A DNA stretch of 46,048 nucleotides from an uncultured Pedobacter sp. (GCF_913776295.1 NZ_CAJYOJ010000020.1:1-46048), one strand, 5' to 3'. Counted from the first letter of the stretch, positions 1 to 7,757 are shown. The notes: generated from the sequence alone by a model not told the origin. A program made the numbers and translations.

Positions 1-9
1 ATCCGAAAA

Positions 10-146
10 ATTTGTTAGGCCGGACTTAAGTAGAACGGAGACACAGTGCGAAGGCCTTTTTGGATGGAAATGTATATTTCATAAGTATTTAACTATCAAA
101 TAATTACAAAATAACGTCAATGGTAGAGCAACGAAGGATCTTTTAG
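10..146 (+). repeat. Terminal repeat, left copy (inverted relative to 45912-46048)
   Basis: This segment matches the reverse complement of 45912-46048 along its whole length. I count about 13 differences over about 137 positions. It begins ATTTGTTAGGCCGGACTTAA and runs into the CGTCAATGGTAG core, which also occurs in reverse orientation inside the window near 6341 and 24327. It lies downstream of the anti-sigma-like gene. It holds no ORF. The rest of 147-235 shows no recognisable feature. Confidence 0.85.
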
Positions 147-235
147 CCCAGATTTAAAACGTAACGCTAAGCTCTATGTGGTAATATTTACAACAAATTA
201 GCATACAATGCTGATTACAGGGATAACTAAGTAGG

Positions 236-1540
236 CTAAAACTTAATGCTGATCTCTACTGAATCGGTTCCGTTTTTAGGTAACACCCAATCCGGACCTT
301 CCTGTATTAACCGTTTGGCTTCTGCATCGGCCTTTTTGTTCAGCGATTTGATAACGGAAATGTTGGTAGGCCGTCCGTTGCTTTTAACTTTGAAACTTAA
401 AATCACAAATTGTTCAGGTCCTTTAGGGTTATAAAGCTTATTGTTATGCGCTAAATACTGGCTATAGTTAACGGTAGAAACCGGAATAGGTTTCGTAATC
501 TCATTCGCCGATTTTCCATCCAGGTTTTGTTCTGCACGCAGTGTAATTTTTGGTGCAGCGATGTTGTCTTTTTTACGCCCGTTCGAACCTGTGATCAACG
601 CAATTTCGTTTAATGATTTATCGCCACTCAATGCATTTCTGATGGCATTAGGATCTTGCAGACCAGCCACAGGTAATTCTTTAAAGCCAATAGCATTAAT
701 TAATAGGTCTTTATCTTTGGCATTACTATCAGCAGGTAAATAGAAATAGCCTTTTGCATCGGTTGCCGTTACATTTTTGGAACCAGCTAATTTTACTACA
801 GCTCCCTGAACAGGCTGTCCATTACTTTGATCTACTACATTACCACTAAATGCAATTTTGTTTGAGGTTACAGCGGGTTCGGCTGCCGCCATTGCCTCAT
901 TTAAAGTAACACCGCCCGGTTTGGAATCGCTAAGGCTTATGCGGCTCATTGCCTTTGCGCCATTATTATCAGCTGTGATTTTTGCGGCTTTTACCTCAGC
1001 ATTTTGTTGCACTGTATTCTTTGCAGCAATGGTAGTTTTTGTATTTTTTGCCAGATCTCCCGTTTTGGATGCTGTAATTGCTTTATCAACTAAGGTAGCC
1101 TTAGTCGTGTTTTGCTTAACAATTTCTTCTTTAGCTTTTGTTTGGGCAGAGGCAATACCCGTGGTGCTATCTAAGTGAACCAATACACCTTCCTTTTGAT
1201 GTGCAGCCAGTTCAGCATTTCTGCGGTTGGTTTCGCGCATAAAAAACAGAATGCTCACCGCAATAAAAGCTACTGTTGCAGTTGCCGCAATACTTAGCCT
1301 TTGGGTGGTAATGCCCCAAAGCTTACGCTTTACGGGCTTTTCTGATACACGATCGTAAAGTTGTTTTTGTAAAATGGACAGCGTTTGCCTGCGTTTTGGC
1401 GACTGCTTCAATCCTTCCAGAGCTTCTGCAACGAAAGGATCTTCCAAAGCCTGTTTTTCTACAAAATGCATAGCCCTCGCATCAAGCTTACCATCCAGGT
1501 AATCTTCCAGTACATCAATATCTAACCAATCGTTATTCAC
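236..1540 (-). CDS. Anti-sigma-like membrane protein with carboxypeptidase-regulatory and TonB-C-like domains
   Basis: This 434-residue single-pass protein probably restrains the ECF sigma factor encoded just upstream. Residues 1-80 are cytoplasmic and resemble the N-termini of Bacteroidota proteins encoded next to sigma-70 genes (an acidic start, then a DPFVAEALEGL stretch). A membrane helix lies at about 83-101. A low-complexity Ala/Lys/Thr linker follows, then a carboxypeptidase-D regulatory-like beta domain at about 230-300 (GQPVQGAVVKL, TDAKGYFYLP). The last 85 residues resemble a TonB C-terminal domain (ILSFKVKSNGRPTNISVIKS). The start is GTG at 1540, and it overlaps the sigma gene by 8 bases, which implies translational coupling. 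The anti-sigma role is inferred from position and topology. No zinc-binding anti-sigma motif is visible. Confidence 0.8.
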   Translation of the reverse strand: MNNDWLDIDVLEDYLDGKLDARAMHFVEKQALEDPFVAEALEGLKQSPKRRQTLSILQKQLYDRVSEKPVKRKLWGITTQRLSIAATATVAFIAVSILFFMRETNRRNAELAAHQKEGVLVHLDSTTGIASAQTKAKEEIVKQNTTKATLVDKAITASKTGDLAKNTKTTIAAKNTVQQNAEVKAAKITADNNGAKAMSRISLSDSKPGGVTLNEAMAAAEPAVTSNKIAFSGNVVDQSNGQPVQGAVVKLAGSKNVTATDAKGYFYLPADSNAKDKDLLINAIGFKELPVAGLQDPNAIRNALSGDKSLNEIALITGSNGRKKDNIAAPKITLRAEQNLDGKSANEITKPIPVSTVNYSQYLAHNNKLYNPKGPEQFVILSFKVKSNGRPTNISVIKSLNKKADAEAKRLIQEGPDWVLPKNGTDSVEISIKF

Positions 1541-2111
1541 TACTGTTCTTCTCTATACAAATCTTTAAATTCCGCTTGCCATTCTGGATGTAACTCTTCA
1601 CTTTAAGCATATCGTAACCCGTAATATCGGCTACTTCTTTATAGCATTTTTCTTGTAAATAAAATAAATCTACGCTTTTTCGCTGTTCTTCAGGCAAAGT
1701 TTCCATACACTTTTCCATAATGGTAAGCTGCGTTTCTTTTGTGTTGTCTATATCAAGATGCACAAAATCAGTATTTTCCACAAAAGTATCGTCTATGGAT
1801 ACATTATTTTGCTTAGCTGATTTCCGCAAGGCCATTAAACAATGGTTCCGCGTTAACACGTGGAGCCAGCTTTTAAAGTTCTGTACCTCATGTACTTTTA
1901 GCTTTGTTACCAGTTCTTCAAAAATCTGCATCACGGCATCCTTACTTTGCTCTTCATCTTTAAAGTAGTTTATACAAACCCCGAATACCAAATGCATGTA
2001 TTTGTTGTAAAGCGTACCTAATGCATCCAGATCGCCCGTATTTTTATACTGGGCAATCAGTTTGGCATCGTCTTGCGGGGCGTTCCCGGCTGTGTTTTTT
2101 ATAAACCTCAA
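1533..2111 (-). CDS. ECF-type RNA polymerase sigma factor
   Basis: Sigma-70 family, extracytoplasmic-function type. Region 2 is visible around YNKYMHLVFGVCINYFKD with the following helix DAVMQIFEELV and FKSWLHVLTRNHCL. Region 4 is the C-terminal helix-turn-helix (LPEEQRKSVDLFYLQE, YKEVADITG, VKSYIQNGKRNLK). The reading frame stays open up to a TTG at 2168, but that TTG coincides with the -33 element of a good promoter match. I therefore prefer the TTG at 2111, giving 192 residues and an N-terminus of normal length for the family. The stop overlaps the GTG start of the anti-sigma-like gene. It is divergent from the VWA gene at 2215. Confidence 0.85.
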   Translation of the reverse strand: MRFIKNTAGNAPQDDAKLIAQYKNTGDLDALGTLYNKYMHLVFGVCINYFKDEEQSKDAVMQIFEELVTKLKVHEVQNFKSWLHVLTRNHCLMALRKSAKQNNVSIDDTFVENTDFVHLDIDNTKETQLTIMEKCMETLPEEQRKSVDLFYLQEKCYKEVADITGYDMLKVKSYIQNGKRNLKICIEKNSSE

Positions 2112-2139
2112 AAATTGGTCGCTATTTCGAATTATCTTC

Positions 2140-2168
2140 CAAGTATAAAAAATATTTCTGAGTATCAA
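2140..2168 (-). promoter_or_regulatory. Predicted Bacteroidota promoter of the ECF sigma operon
   Basis: On the minus strand TTG (2168-2166) is followed after 18 bases by TATACTTG (2147-2140), close to the TTG/TAnnTTTG consensus. Transcription would start near 2133, between the two candidate start codons, so it supports the downstream TTG start at 2111. Confidence 0.45.
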
Positions 2169-2214
2169 TATGGAAAAACCCGAAGAACTACATCATCCTT
2201 AAAAATTTAAGACT

Positions 2215-4116
2215 ATGAAAAAGCTTCTATTCTCTCTAATTGCAGTTTTTTTGCTGATGGGGTTCAAACAGTTTGATGGCCGAACGATTAACGGTGTGAT
2301 TACCGATGCGACATCTGTTTTACCGGGGGCATCAATCATGACAAATTATAGTAAACGTGTTGCTACCGCAGATTTGAAGGGCAGATACAGTATCCAGATA
2401 ACCGAGAAAGATACGGAGCTCAAGATCTCATATATTGGTTATAAAGCCCAAACCATAAAAATTGGAAAACGAAAAACGATAGACGTGATAATGGTTGCAG
2501 ATAACACGACTTTAAATGAGGTTGTCGTTGTTGGTTATGGAATGCAACGAAAAAGTATAACGACATCATCTGTTGCTGTAGTTTCCAATCAGGCTTTAGC
2601 CGGAAGAGTTGCGGGATTATCTGTTTCGGGCGGGCAAAAAGGTATGGAGTACAGAAGCGAAGAAAGTTATAAAGGCGTTGCCGAAAATACCTTTCACAAA
2701 GTAAAAAGCGACCCCTTATCTACCTTTTCAATTGATGTTGATGCGGCATCGTATAGCAATGTCAGGCGGTTCATTAACGGAGGTAGCCTGCCTGAACAGG
2801 ATGCGGTGCGGATTGAGGAGATGATCAACTATTTTGATTATGAATATGAGCAGCCAAAAGGTAATGATCCTGTTAATATCATTACCGAAATGGCTCCCGC
2901 ACCGTGGAATAACACCCATAAACTGGTGCAAATTGGTTTACAGGCTAAAACTGTTACAGCCGAAAAGCTACCGGCATCCAATTTGGTTTTTCTGATCGAT
3001 GTTTCCGGTTCGATGAGTGCAGCGAACAAACTTCCTTTACTGATTTCGTCATTCAAATTATTAACCGATCAACTTAGAGAAAAAGATAAGGTTGCAATTG
3101 TGGTTTATGCCGGAAATTCTGGTGTGGTTTTGCCTGCAACACATGGAAATGAAAAAATCCGGATTAAAGATGCCCTCGATAAATTAAGCGCTGGTGGTTC
3201 TACTGCTGGCGGACAGGGCATTAAGCTTGCCTATAAAATTGCTTCAGAAAATTTTATAAAAGGAGGCAACAACCGCGTAATTTTAGCTACCGATGGTGAC
3301 TTTAATGTTGGAGCAAGCAGTGATTCGGATATGGAAAAGCTGATTGAAGACAAAAGAAAAAGTGGTGTGTTTTTGACCGTTTTAGGTTACGGCATGGGTA
3401 ACTATAAAGATAGCAAAATGGAAATACTTGCCGATAAAGGAAATGGCAATTATGCCTATATCGATAATTTAACGGAAGCGCGGAAAGTATTGGTAAATGA
3501 ATTTGGCGGAACCTTATTTACAGTTGCCAAAGATGTTAAACTGCAAATTGAATTTAATCCGGCTGAGGTTCAGTCTTACCGTTTAATTGGATATGAAAAC
3601 AGGCTTCTGGCAAAAGAAGATTTTAATAACGATGAAAAGGATGCAGGAGAAATAGGTTCGGGCCATAGTGTTACTGCGCTCTATGAAATTATTCCGACGG
3701 GAGTTAACGACAGTTTTACCGTAGCTGTAGATGATTTGAAATATCAAAAAATAACGCCATCAAATACCAGCAATTCAAATGAACTGCTTACCATTAAACT
3801 TCGTTATAAAGAACCTTCAGGTAGCAGAAGTAAGTTATTGGTGAAAGCCGTAAACAAAAACACTTTAAACATTAATTCAACAAGCGATAATTTTAGGTTT
3901 GCTGCTTCAGTCGCTGAATTTGGCATGATTTTAAAAAGTTCAGCATTCAAACAAAAAGCTAATTTTGATCAGGTAATCGCTTTGGCCGAAACGGCAAAAG
4001 GGAAAGACAGGGAGGGTTATCGCTCCGAATTTTTAAGCCTAGTAAAATCGGCGAAATTAATGGCCAAAGATTTGCTAAGCATAAAAGATAAACTCATCAT
4101 GAATGAAAAAAATTAA
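2215..4116 (+). CDS. YfbK-like von Willebrand factor A protein with carboxypeptidase-regulatory N-terminus
   Basis: A 633-residue secreted protein. A signal peptide (about 1-20) is followed by a carboxypeptidase-regulatory-like domain (about 24-95). Next comes a short stretch that looks like the start of a TonB-receptor plug (NEVVVVGYGMQRK, ALAGRVAGLSVSGG). A VWA N-terminal domain follows (about 145-240; DPLSTFSIDVDAASYSNVRR), then a VWA domain with an intact MIDAS (DVSGSMS from about residue 262, and ATDGDFNVG). The C-terminal third matches the YfbK/DUF3520 type. In this family VWA domains bind metal and probably protein ligands; the exact role is unknown. It is divergent from the ECF sigma operon and overlaps the next gene by 14 bases, so the two are probably cotranscribed. 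The receptor-like stretch is too short to form a complete plug or barrel. Confidence 0.85.
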   Translation: MKKLLFSLIAVFLLMGFKQFDGRTINGVITDATSVLPGASIMTNYSKRVATADLKGRYSIQITEKDTELKISYIGYKAQTIKIGKRKTIDVIMVADNTTLNEVVVVGYGMQRKSITTSSVAVVSNQALAGRVAGLSVSGGQKGMEYRSEESYKGVAENTFHKVKSDPLSTFSIDVDAASYSNVRRFINGGSLPEQDAVRIEEMINYFDYEYEQPKGNDPVNIITEMAPAPWNNTHKLVQIGLQAKTVTAEKLPASNLVFLIDVSGSMSAANKLPLLISSFKLLTDQLREKDKVAIVVYAGNSGVVLPATHGNEKIRIKDALDKLSAGGSTAGGQGIKLAYKIASENFIKGGNNRVILATDGDFNVGASSDSDMEKLIEDKRKSGVFLTVLGYGMGNYKDSKMEILADKGNGNYAYIDNLTEARKVLVNEFGGTLFTVAKDVKLQIEFNPAEVQSYRLIGYENRLLAKEDFNNDEKDAGEIGSGHSVTALYEIIPTGVNDSFTVAVDDLKYQKITPSNTSNSNELLTIKLRYKEPSGSRSKLLVKAVNKNTLNINSTSDNFRFAASVAEFGMILKSSAFKQKANFDQVIALAETAKGKDREGYRSEFLSLVKSAKLMAKDLLSIKDKLIMNEKN

Positions 4117-4864
4117 TGTGGCATCTGCAACCCTGGCATTTCTGTTATTAACAAGCCTTAATGTTAGCGCACAGATCAAACTGAGCGATATCTTTAAAAA
4201 GGTAACTGAGAAGCAAGGTTCTACAACCGCTGCTTCGGGAACACCCTCTGCTTTTGAAATAGGACAGGGAATTAAAGAAGCGCTACAAATCGGTGTTTCT
4301 GCGGGCGCAGACAGGCTTTCGGTTAAAGATGGATTTTTAGGCAATCTGGCTGTTAAAATCCTGATGCCTCCTGAGGCACAAAAAGTTGAAAGGACATTAC
4401 GTGGCATAGGTTTAAACAAGCTTTGCGATAATGTGATTGTAAGTTTAAACCGAGCGGCCGAGGATGCTGCTACTGAAGCAAAACCTATTTTTATATCGGC
4501 CATTAAACAGATGACCTTAACTGATGCGACCAATATACTTTTGGGTAATAAAGACGCCGCGACCGAATATTTTAAGCGAGTAACGACTGCTCAATTGATG
4601 CAAAAATTTAGTCCGATTGTAACAGCGAGTTTAAATAAGGTAAACGCGACCAGATATTACAGCGATTTAACTACACAATATAACCGTTTGCCCCTGGTGA
4701 AACCTGTAAACACCAACCTGACGGAATATGTTACACAAAAAGCAATAGATGGTTTATTTGTTGAGATAGCCAAAGAAGAGTTGAAAATCAGGGGTAACCT
4801 GAGTTCAAGAAGTACCACGCTGCTGCAAAAAGTATTTGGATACGCGGACAGGAAAAAGAGTTAA
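4103..4864 (+). CDS. DUF4197 family exported protein
   Basis: A 253-residue protein with a signal peptide (about 1-23, ending VSAQ). The rest matches DUF4197, a family of unknown function found in Bacteroidota and Proteobacteria. Visible signatures are IKEALQIGVSAGADRLS, DGFLGNLAVKILMP, RGIGLNKLCDN, LNRAAEDAATEAKPIF, QMTLTDATNILLG and ATEYFKRVTTAQL. Its start codon lies inside the 3' end of the VWA gene in another frame, so the two are probably translationally coupled. It probably acts in the periplasm or is anchored in the outer membrane. No catalytic residues can be proposed. Confidence 0.85.
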   Translation: MKKINVASATLAFLLLTSLNVSAQIKLSDIFKKVTEKQGSTTAASGTPSAFEIGQGIKEALQIGVSAGADRLSVKDGFLGNLAVKILMPPEAQKVERTLRGIGLNKLCDNVIVSLNRAAEDAATEAKPIFISAIKQMTLTDATNILLGNKDAATEYFKRVTTAQLMQKFSPIVTASLNKVNATRYYSDLTTQYNRLPLVKPVNTNLTEYVTQKAIDGLFVEIAKEELKIRGNLSSRSTTLLQKVFGYADRKKS

Positions 4865-4879
4865 TTTTGTGTGTTTCGT

Positions 4880-5040
4880 GCAGACACAAACCAGGGCGGA
4901 GGATTTTAAAGGTTGTAGAATGCACCGACTTTGTTAATAAACCTGATGGCAGCGGCAGCCCCGAAGCATGAGGGCTATAGCAAACAGCAGGACTGCAGTC
5001 CGCCAAAAAGATGTGCCCTTTCATTTTCAAAAAAAGATTA
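4880..5040. repeat. Probable interspersed repeat in the intergenic spacer
   Basis: The 314-bp gap between the DUF4197 gene and the second sigma gene has no credible CDS. The part at about 4880-5040 has a mixed, GC-richer composition than its surroundings and short self-complementary pieces (for example GGACTGCAGTCC at 4991-5002, fully palindromic). From memory the 'GGCAGCGGCAGCCC...GCAGTCC' layout resembles recurring intergenic elements of Pedobacter relatives. No second copy was found in this window, so the call is tentative. Confidence 0.35.
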
Positions 5041-5078
5041 TGAAAACCTCATCCTTTCTGTATACAAGGCCTTTTTAG

Positions 5079-5125
5079 ACTTTCGAAGTTAGCCTTGCTC
5101 ATTCCCAATACCAAACTTCGAAAGT
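5079..5125. repeat. Inverted repeat ACTTTCGAAGTT / AACTTCGAAAGT
   Basis: A perfect 12-bp inverted repeat (5079-5090 and 5114-5125) separated by 23 bases. Each arm is itself nearly palindromic around TTCGAA. Similar ACTTC-type arms recur at 30239-30330, which suggests a shared intergenic repeat family. It has no T-tract, so it is not a clear terminator. Confidence 0.6.
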
Positions 5126-5145
5126 TTGCCGAAAAAAAATAAAGA

Positions 5146-5174
5146 AATTTAAAGTAATATTGAGTCTCATCCGT
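5146..5174 (+). promoter_or_regulatory. Candidate ECF-type promoter motif, copy 1
   Basis: AATTTAAAGTAA (5146-5157), then 13 bases, then CCGT (5171-5174), immediately upstream of the second ECF sigma gene. The same 12-mer with the same 13-base spacer and CCGT occurs at 6687-6715. The CCGT block resembles the -10 of many ECF promoters, so autoregulation is plausible. If it is a -10, transcription would begin almost at the TTG start, giving a leaderless message or an initiation site further in. Confidence 0.4.
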
Positions 5175-5178
5175 TTAC

Positions 5179-5751
5179 TTGGATATCAAGCAAAATTTAG
5201 TGCCAACAAACGAGCCTCAAAATATCATTTCAACGGTTGCCAATTATGGTAAACGCTTGTTCAGTTTCATCCGGGGGCGGGTGAATACGGATGAGGATGC
5301 AGAAGATATCTTACAGGATGTTTGGTTTCAACTCAGCAACCAACCCGAAACGGGCGCCATTGAGCAGATTAGCGGCTGGCTATATCGGGTGGCCAGAAAT
5401 AAGATTACCGATAAGTACCGCAAACAAAAGGAAGAATCGTTAGAAGATTTCACCTTCGAAGGTGAAGATGGGGAAATCAATTTTAAAGAAATTCTACTGG
5501 CCGAAGCTTATTCGCCGGAAGAAGAAAGTTTGAAAAAACTGTTTTGGGATCAATTGTTTCTGGCACTGGAAGAACTGCCCGAAAATCAGCGCTATATATA
5601 TGTTCAGAACGAACTGGAAGAACGTACCTTTCAGGAACTGGCTGATGAAAGCGGTGAAAACATCAAAACATTAATATCGAGAAAGGGTTATGCGGTAAAA
5701 CACCTCCGTAACCGTTTACAAAACTTATATCAGGAGTTTATTAACTATTAA
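5179..5751 (+). CDS. ECF-type RNA polymerase sigma factor
   Basis: A 190-residue sigma-70 family protein. Region 2 is recognisable (LFSFIRGRVNTDEDAEDILQ, DVWFQL, ISGWLYRVARNKITDKYRK), as is a C-terminal region 4 (ALEELPENQRYIYVQNEL, TFQELADESGENIKTLISRK). The frame is closed by a TGA at 5161 and contains no earlier ATG or GTG, so TTG at 5179 is the first possible start. A GTG at 5200 is the alternative if the upstream CCGT is a -10 element. It probably forms an operon with the two-helix protein 10 bp downstream. No classical anti-sigma domain is encoded nearby; the membrane protein at 5762 is the only candidate. Confidence 0.88.
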   Translation: MDIKQNLVPTNEPQNIISTVANYGKRLFSFIRGRVNTDEDAEDILQDVWFQLSNQPETGAIEQISGWLYRVARNKITDKYRKQKEESLEDFTFEGEDGEINFKEILLAEAYSPEEESLKKLFWDQLFLALEELPENQRYIYVQNELEERTFQELADESGENIKTLISRKGYAVKHLRNRLQNLYQEFINY

Positions 5752-5761
5752 ATTTACAGGC

Positions 5762-6112
5762 ATGATGAATAGAAATTTTAATCGTGGTAAAAAATTCATG
5801 TTCTTTTTCCCTGTAGCGGTGCTTATTGCAGCGGTGCTGGGCTATGTAGTGATGTGTTTATGGAACTGGATTTTGCCGGAAGTTGCCCACACGGGGCGAC
5901 TTAATTACTGGCAGGCCCTTGGTTTGCTTGTGCTGTGCCGGATATTGTTCGGAAATTTTAACAAAGGAGGACACGGTGGCGGCGGCTTCCGTGAGCGTGC
6001 GAAGAACATGCGTGCTAAATGGGATTCGATGAACGAAGAGGAGCGCGCAAAATTTAAAGAAGAATATAAGCGGAGGTGTGGCGGATGGCGCCATCATTGT
6101 AATAAGGAATAG
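5762..6112 (+). CDS. Small two-helix membrane protein next to the ECF sigma gene
   Basis: A 116-residue protein I cannot assign to a named family. It has two hydrophobic segments (about 12-34 and 45-62), a Gly/His-rich hinge (GGHGGGGFRER) and a charged C-terminal tail (MNEEERAKFKEEYKRR) ending in Cys, Trp and His residues (CGGWRHHC). The tail could bind metal or interact with the sigma factor. The gene starts 10 bp after the sigma gene stop and is followed by a terminator, so the two form a short operon. A role as sigma regulator is inferred from position only. Confidence 0.7.
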   Translation: MMNRNFNRGKKFMFFFPVAVLIAAVLGYVVMCLWNWILPEVAHTGRLNYWQALGLLVLCRILFGNFNKGGHGGGGFRERAKNMRAKWDSMNEEERAKFKEEYKRRCGGWRHHCNKE

Positions 6113-6117
6113 CCTGG

Positions 6118-6145
6118 AAGCCTCGATTAATTCGGGGCTTTTTTG
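6118..6145 (+). terminator. Rho-independent terminator after the ECF sigma operon
   Basis: Stem AAGCCTCG / CGGGGCTT (one G-T pair) with a short AT-rich loop, followed by TTTTTT. It starts 6 bp after the stop of the two-helix protein. Confidence 0.75.
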
Positions 6146-6159
6146 TTGTACTGACAAAT

Positions 6160-6660
6160 CAAACAAGGTAGTGTTATCGACAACCGGAGCCCGGAATGGA
6201 GAGGTCTATCAAGGCAGATTTTTCACCCGAACTTTCGGGACTGTGCTTCAGGTGAAATGACGGTCGATTTTTCAAACGACTTTGTACTTATTCTATCGGC
6301 CGATCGGCGAGTTAATCTGTTAAAAGATCCTTCGATTCGCTACCATTGACAGAATCCTATAGAAGAATCGTCATTTCGACTGGAGCATGTCGATTTTCAT
6401 CGGGAGCGAAATGCCCGCCTGTGCGGACAGGCCTGCCCGTACAGGCGGGGAGAAATCTTTTGAGACAGATTTAGCTTCGCTGATCACTTCGTGGTTCTCG
6501 ACTGCGTTGCACTCCGCTCCAAATGACGACTTGGAAGAGGCTGTCATTCAAATTGATTTTTATAAAATAAATCTTATTCTATCGTCTGGTTTCTCGCCGA
6601 CAGAGCGTTAGTCTGTTAAAAAGATCCTTCACTTTGTTCAGGATGACATGATTATGGAAA
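6160..6660. repeat. Cluster of interspersed intergenic repeats
   Basis: About 670 bp between 6113 and 6783 lacks a credible gene and is mostly repeats. Recognisable blocks are a segment at 6321-6380 related to 24319-24364 (CGCTACCATTGACAGA shared), a 36-base near-perfect palindrome at 6414-6449, a GTCATTTCGA...AAATGACGA inverted pair (about 6370-6380 and 6518-6530), and an AAAGATCCTTCACTTTGTTC stretch at 6620-6650 related to 25340-25369. Such blocks look like REP or MITE-type elements. No transposase is present. The short ORFs here are spurious. Confidence 0.65.
6414..6449. repeat. 36-base GC-rich palindrome
   Basis: The arms CCCGCCTGT (6414-6422) and ACAGGCGGG (6441-6449) pair perfectly. 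The centre (6423-6440) continues pairing with one mismatch and one G-T pair around AGGCCT. As RNA this forms an 18-bp hairpin with almost no loop. It sits inside the repeat cluster, is much richer in GC than its surroundings and has no T-tract. Confidence 0.8.
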
Positions 6661-6686
6661 TCTCTTCAGCATAAAAAAATCAAAAT

Positions 6687-6715
6687 AATTTAAAGTAAAA
6701 ATAAACTTACCCCGT
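6687..6715 (+). promoter_or_regulatory. Candidate ECF-type promoter motif, copy 2
   Basis: AATTTAAAGTAA (6687-6698), then 13 bases, then CCGT (6712-6715), upstream of the small-protein operon starting at 6784. It has the same spacing as the motif before the ECF sigma gene (5146-5174). The shared architecture suggests both operons are read by the same sigma factor. Confidence 0.4.
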
Positions 6716-6783
6716 CTTCCTCTATAAATAACAAAAAAACAGCGTCGTTAATTTAAAAAGCTTACAGTAAGTTAATTACGCTG

Positions 6784-7068
6784 ATGATAAAACATTGGGA
6801 AATGAAAAAAATATTAAAAACTATAGGATTTGGGATGGTACTTGGAGCAATCGCTTTCTTCATCCCGTTTGTGTTCAAATTTATATTGGCCATTGCAGTG
6901 ATCGGTTTGATGTTCAGGATTTTTTCTGGTAGGCGTCGCCATTATTTCTATAATCGCTTTAACGGTTTCGGGAATCATTATAGCCCAATTGTACCGATCG
7001 ACAACCAATGGTACAGGCCAGCCATACAAGGCAGTGGAACAGTTAATTACATTAATATAAATGATTAA
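6784..7068 (+). CDS. Small membrane protein of unknown function
   Basis: 94 residues with a continuous hydrophobic region (about 12-40, one or two helices), then an Arg/His/Tyr/Asn-rich tail (GRRRHYFYNRFNGFGNH). No family is recognised. ATG at 6784 is the first start. The in-frame ATG at 6802 (beginning MKKILKTIGFG) is equally plausible and would give 88 residues. It is first in a run of four closely spaced genes (6784-8194) and has the candidate ECF motif about 70 bp upstream. Confidence 0.6.
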   Translation: MIKHWEMKKILKTIGFGMVLGAIAFFIPFVFKFILAIAVIGLMFRIFSGRRRHYFYNRFNGFGNHYSPIVPIDNQWYRPAIQGSGTVNYININD

Positions 7069-7074
7069 GAGGAA

Positions 7075-7305
7075 ATGAGAACATTTAAAATATTATTGGC
7101 ATTGGCTGTTGCCGCAGGAACATTCTACAGCTTAAATGTACTGGCCACTCAATATGGATACCGGGATCGGTTAGATTTTAAAAACAGGCATTATCACGGC
7201 GGTTGTGATCACGGTCAATACAGCAATCATGGCTTTAGTCATCATCGTACGCCGGTTTCGGACACCATTATTCCACCAGATAGTATAAACAAAGTAAGTA
7301 GATAA
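7075..7305 (+). CDS. Small secreted His-rich protein
   Basis: 76 residues with an N-terminal signal-like hydrophobic segment (about 5-23) and a mature part rich in His and Gly (HYHGGCDHGQYSNHGFSHH). It is probably periplasmic or exported. The His and Cys clusters could bind metal, but no family is recognised. It starts 6 bp after the preceding gene (AGAGGAA directly before ATG) and ends 5 bp before the glycosyltransferase fragment, consistent with one operon. Confidence 0.6.
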   Translation: MRTFKILLALAVAAGTFYSLNVLATQYGYRDRLDFKNRHYHGGCDHGQYSNHGFSHHRTPVSDTIIPPDSINKVSR

Positions 7306-7310
7306 CCCAG

Positions 7311-7703
7311 ATGTCAAAAGTACTTTTTTTAAGCGATCCATCTCAAGCTGATGTTAACCCGATTTTGGGTATGGCAAACGAGATGATTAACAGGGGAGAG
7401 CAGGTCACTTTTTTTAGTTCGGATGAATTTAAGGCGCCCATAGAACAAATCGGCGCAGACTTTAAGGCCTATAATCAGGGGTTGAATATTTTTCAGGCGC
7501 AAGAGACTAGAAATGAAGAAGAACCACCCAAATCAGGATTGATCAGCGCCTTGCTGGAGCCGATGAAATTTATCGATGATATTTTGGTTCAGTTAAGGGG
7601 CTTAAAATTTGATTATGCGGTTTTCTCACCATCGTATCCCTATGCAAATATCATTACACAGTTGCTGGATATCCCTAAAACTAAACAAGTAGCTTATCAT
7701 TAA
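7311..7703 (+). pseudogene. N-terminal fragment of an MGT-type (UDP-glucuronosyltransferase-like) glycosyltransferase
   Basis: The 130 encoded residues resemble the first third of GT-B enzymes of the macrolide glycosyltransferase/YjiC type: a Rossmann start (VLFLSDPSQADVNPILGMANEM), RGEQVTFFSSDEFKAPIEQIGADF and FDYAVFSPSYPYANIITQLLDIP. Family members are usually about 400 residues. The C-terminal nucleotide-sugar-binding domain is absent, and nothing resembling it follows in any frame before the Hsp20 gene at 7758. Glycosyl transfer is therefore unlikely. It is probably a deletion remnant, although a stable short protein cannot be excluded. Confidence 0.7.
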
Positions 7704-7757
7704 TATTGGCTTCGGCCGATAAATTAACAACGTAAATAACAATTAAAATTTAATCAC

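Noticed and set aside
246..1178. Plus-strand ORFs of 62, 60 and 106 codons opposite the anti-sigma-like gene
   Set aside because: They are antisense shadows of a well-supported gene, with no recognisable protein features.
6078..6611. Short ORFs in the 6.1-6.6 kb spacer
   Set aside because: They lie in interspersed repeat sequence and have no family features or plausible starts.
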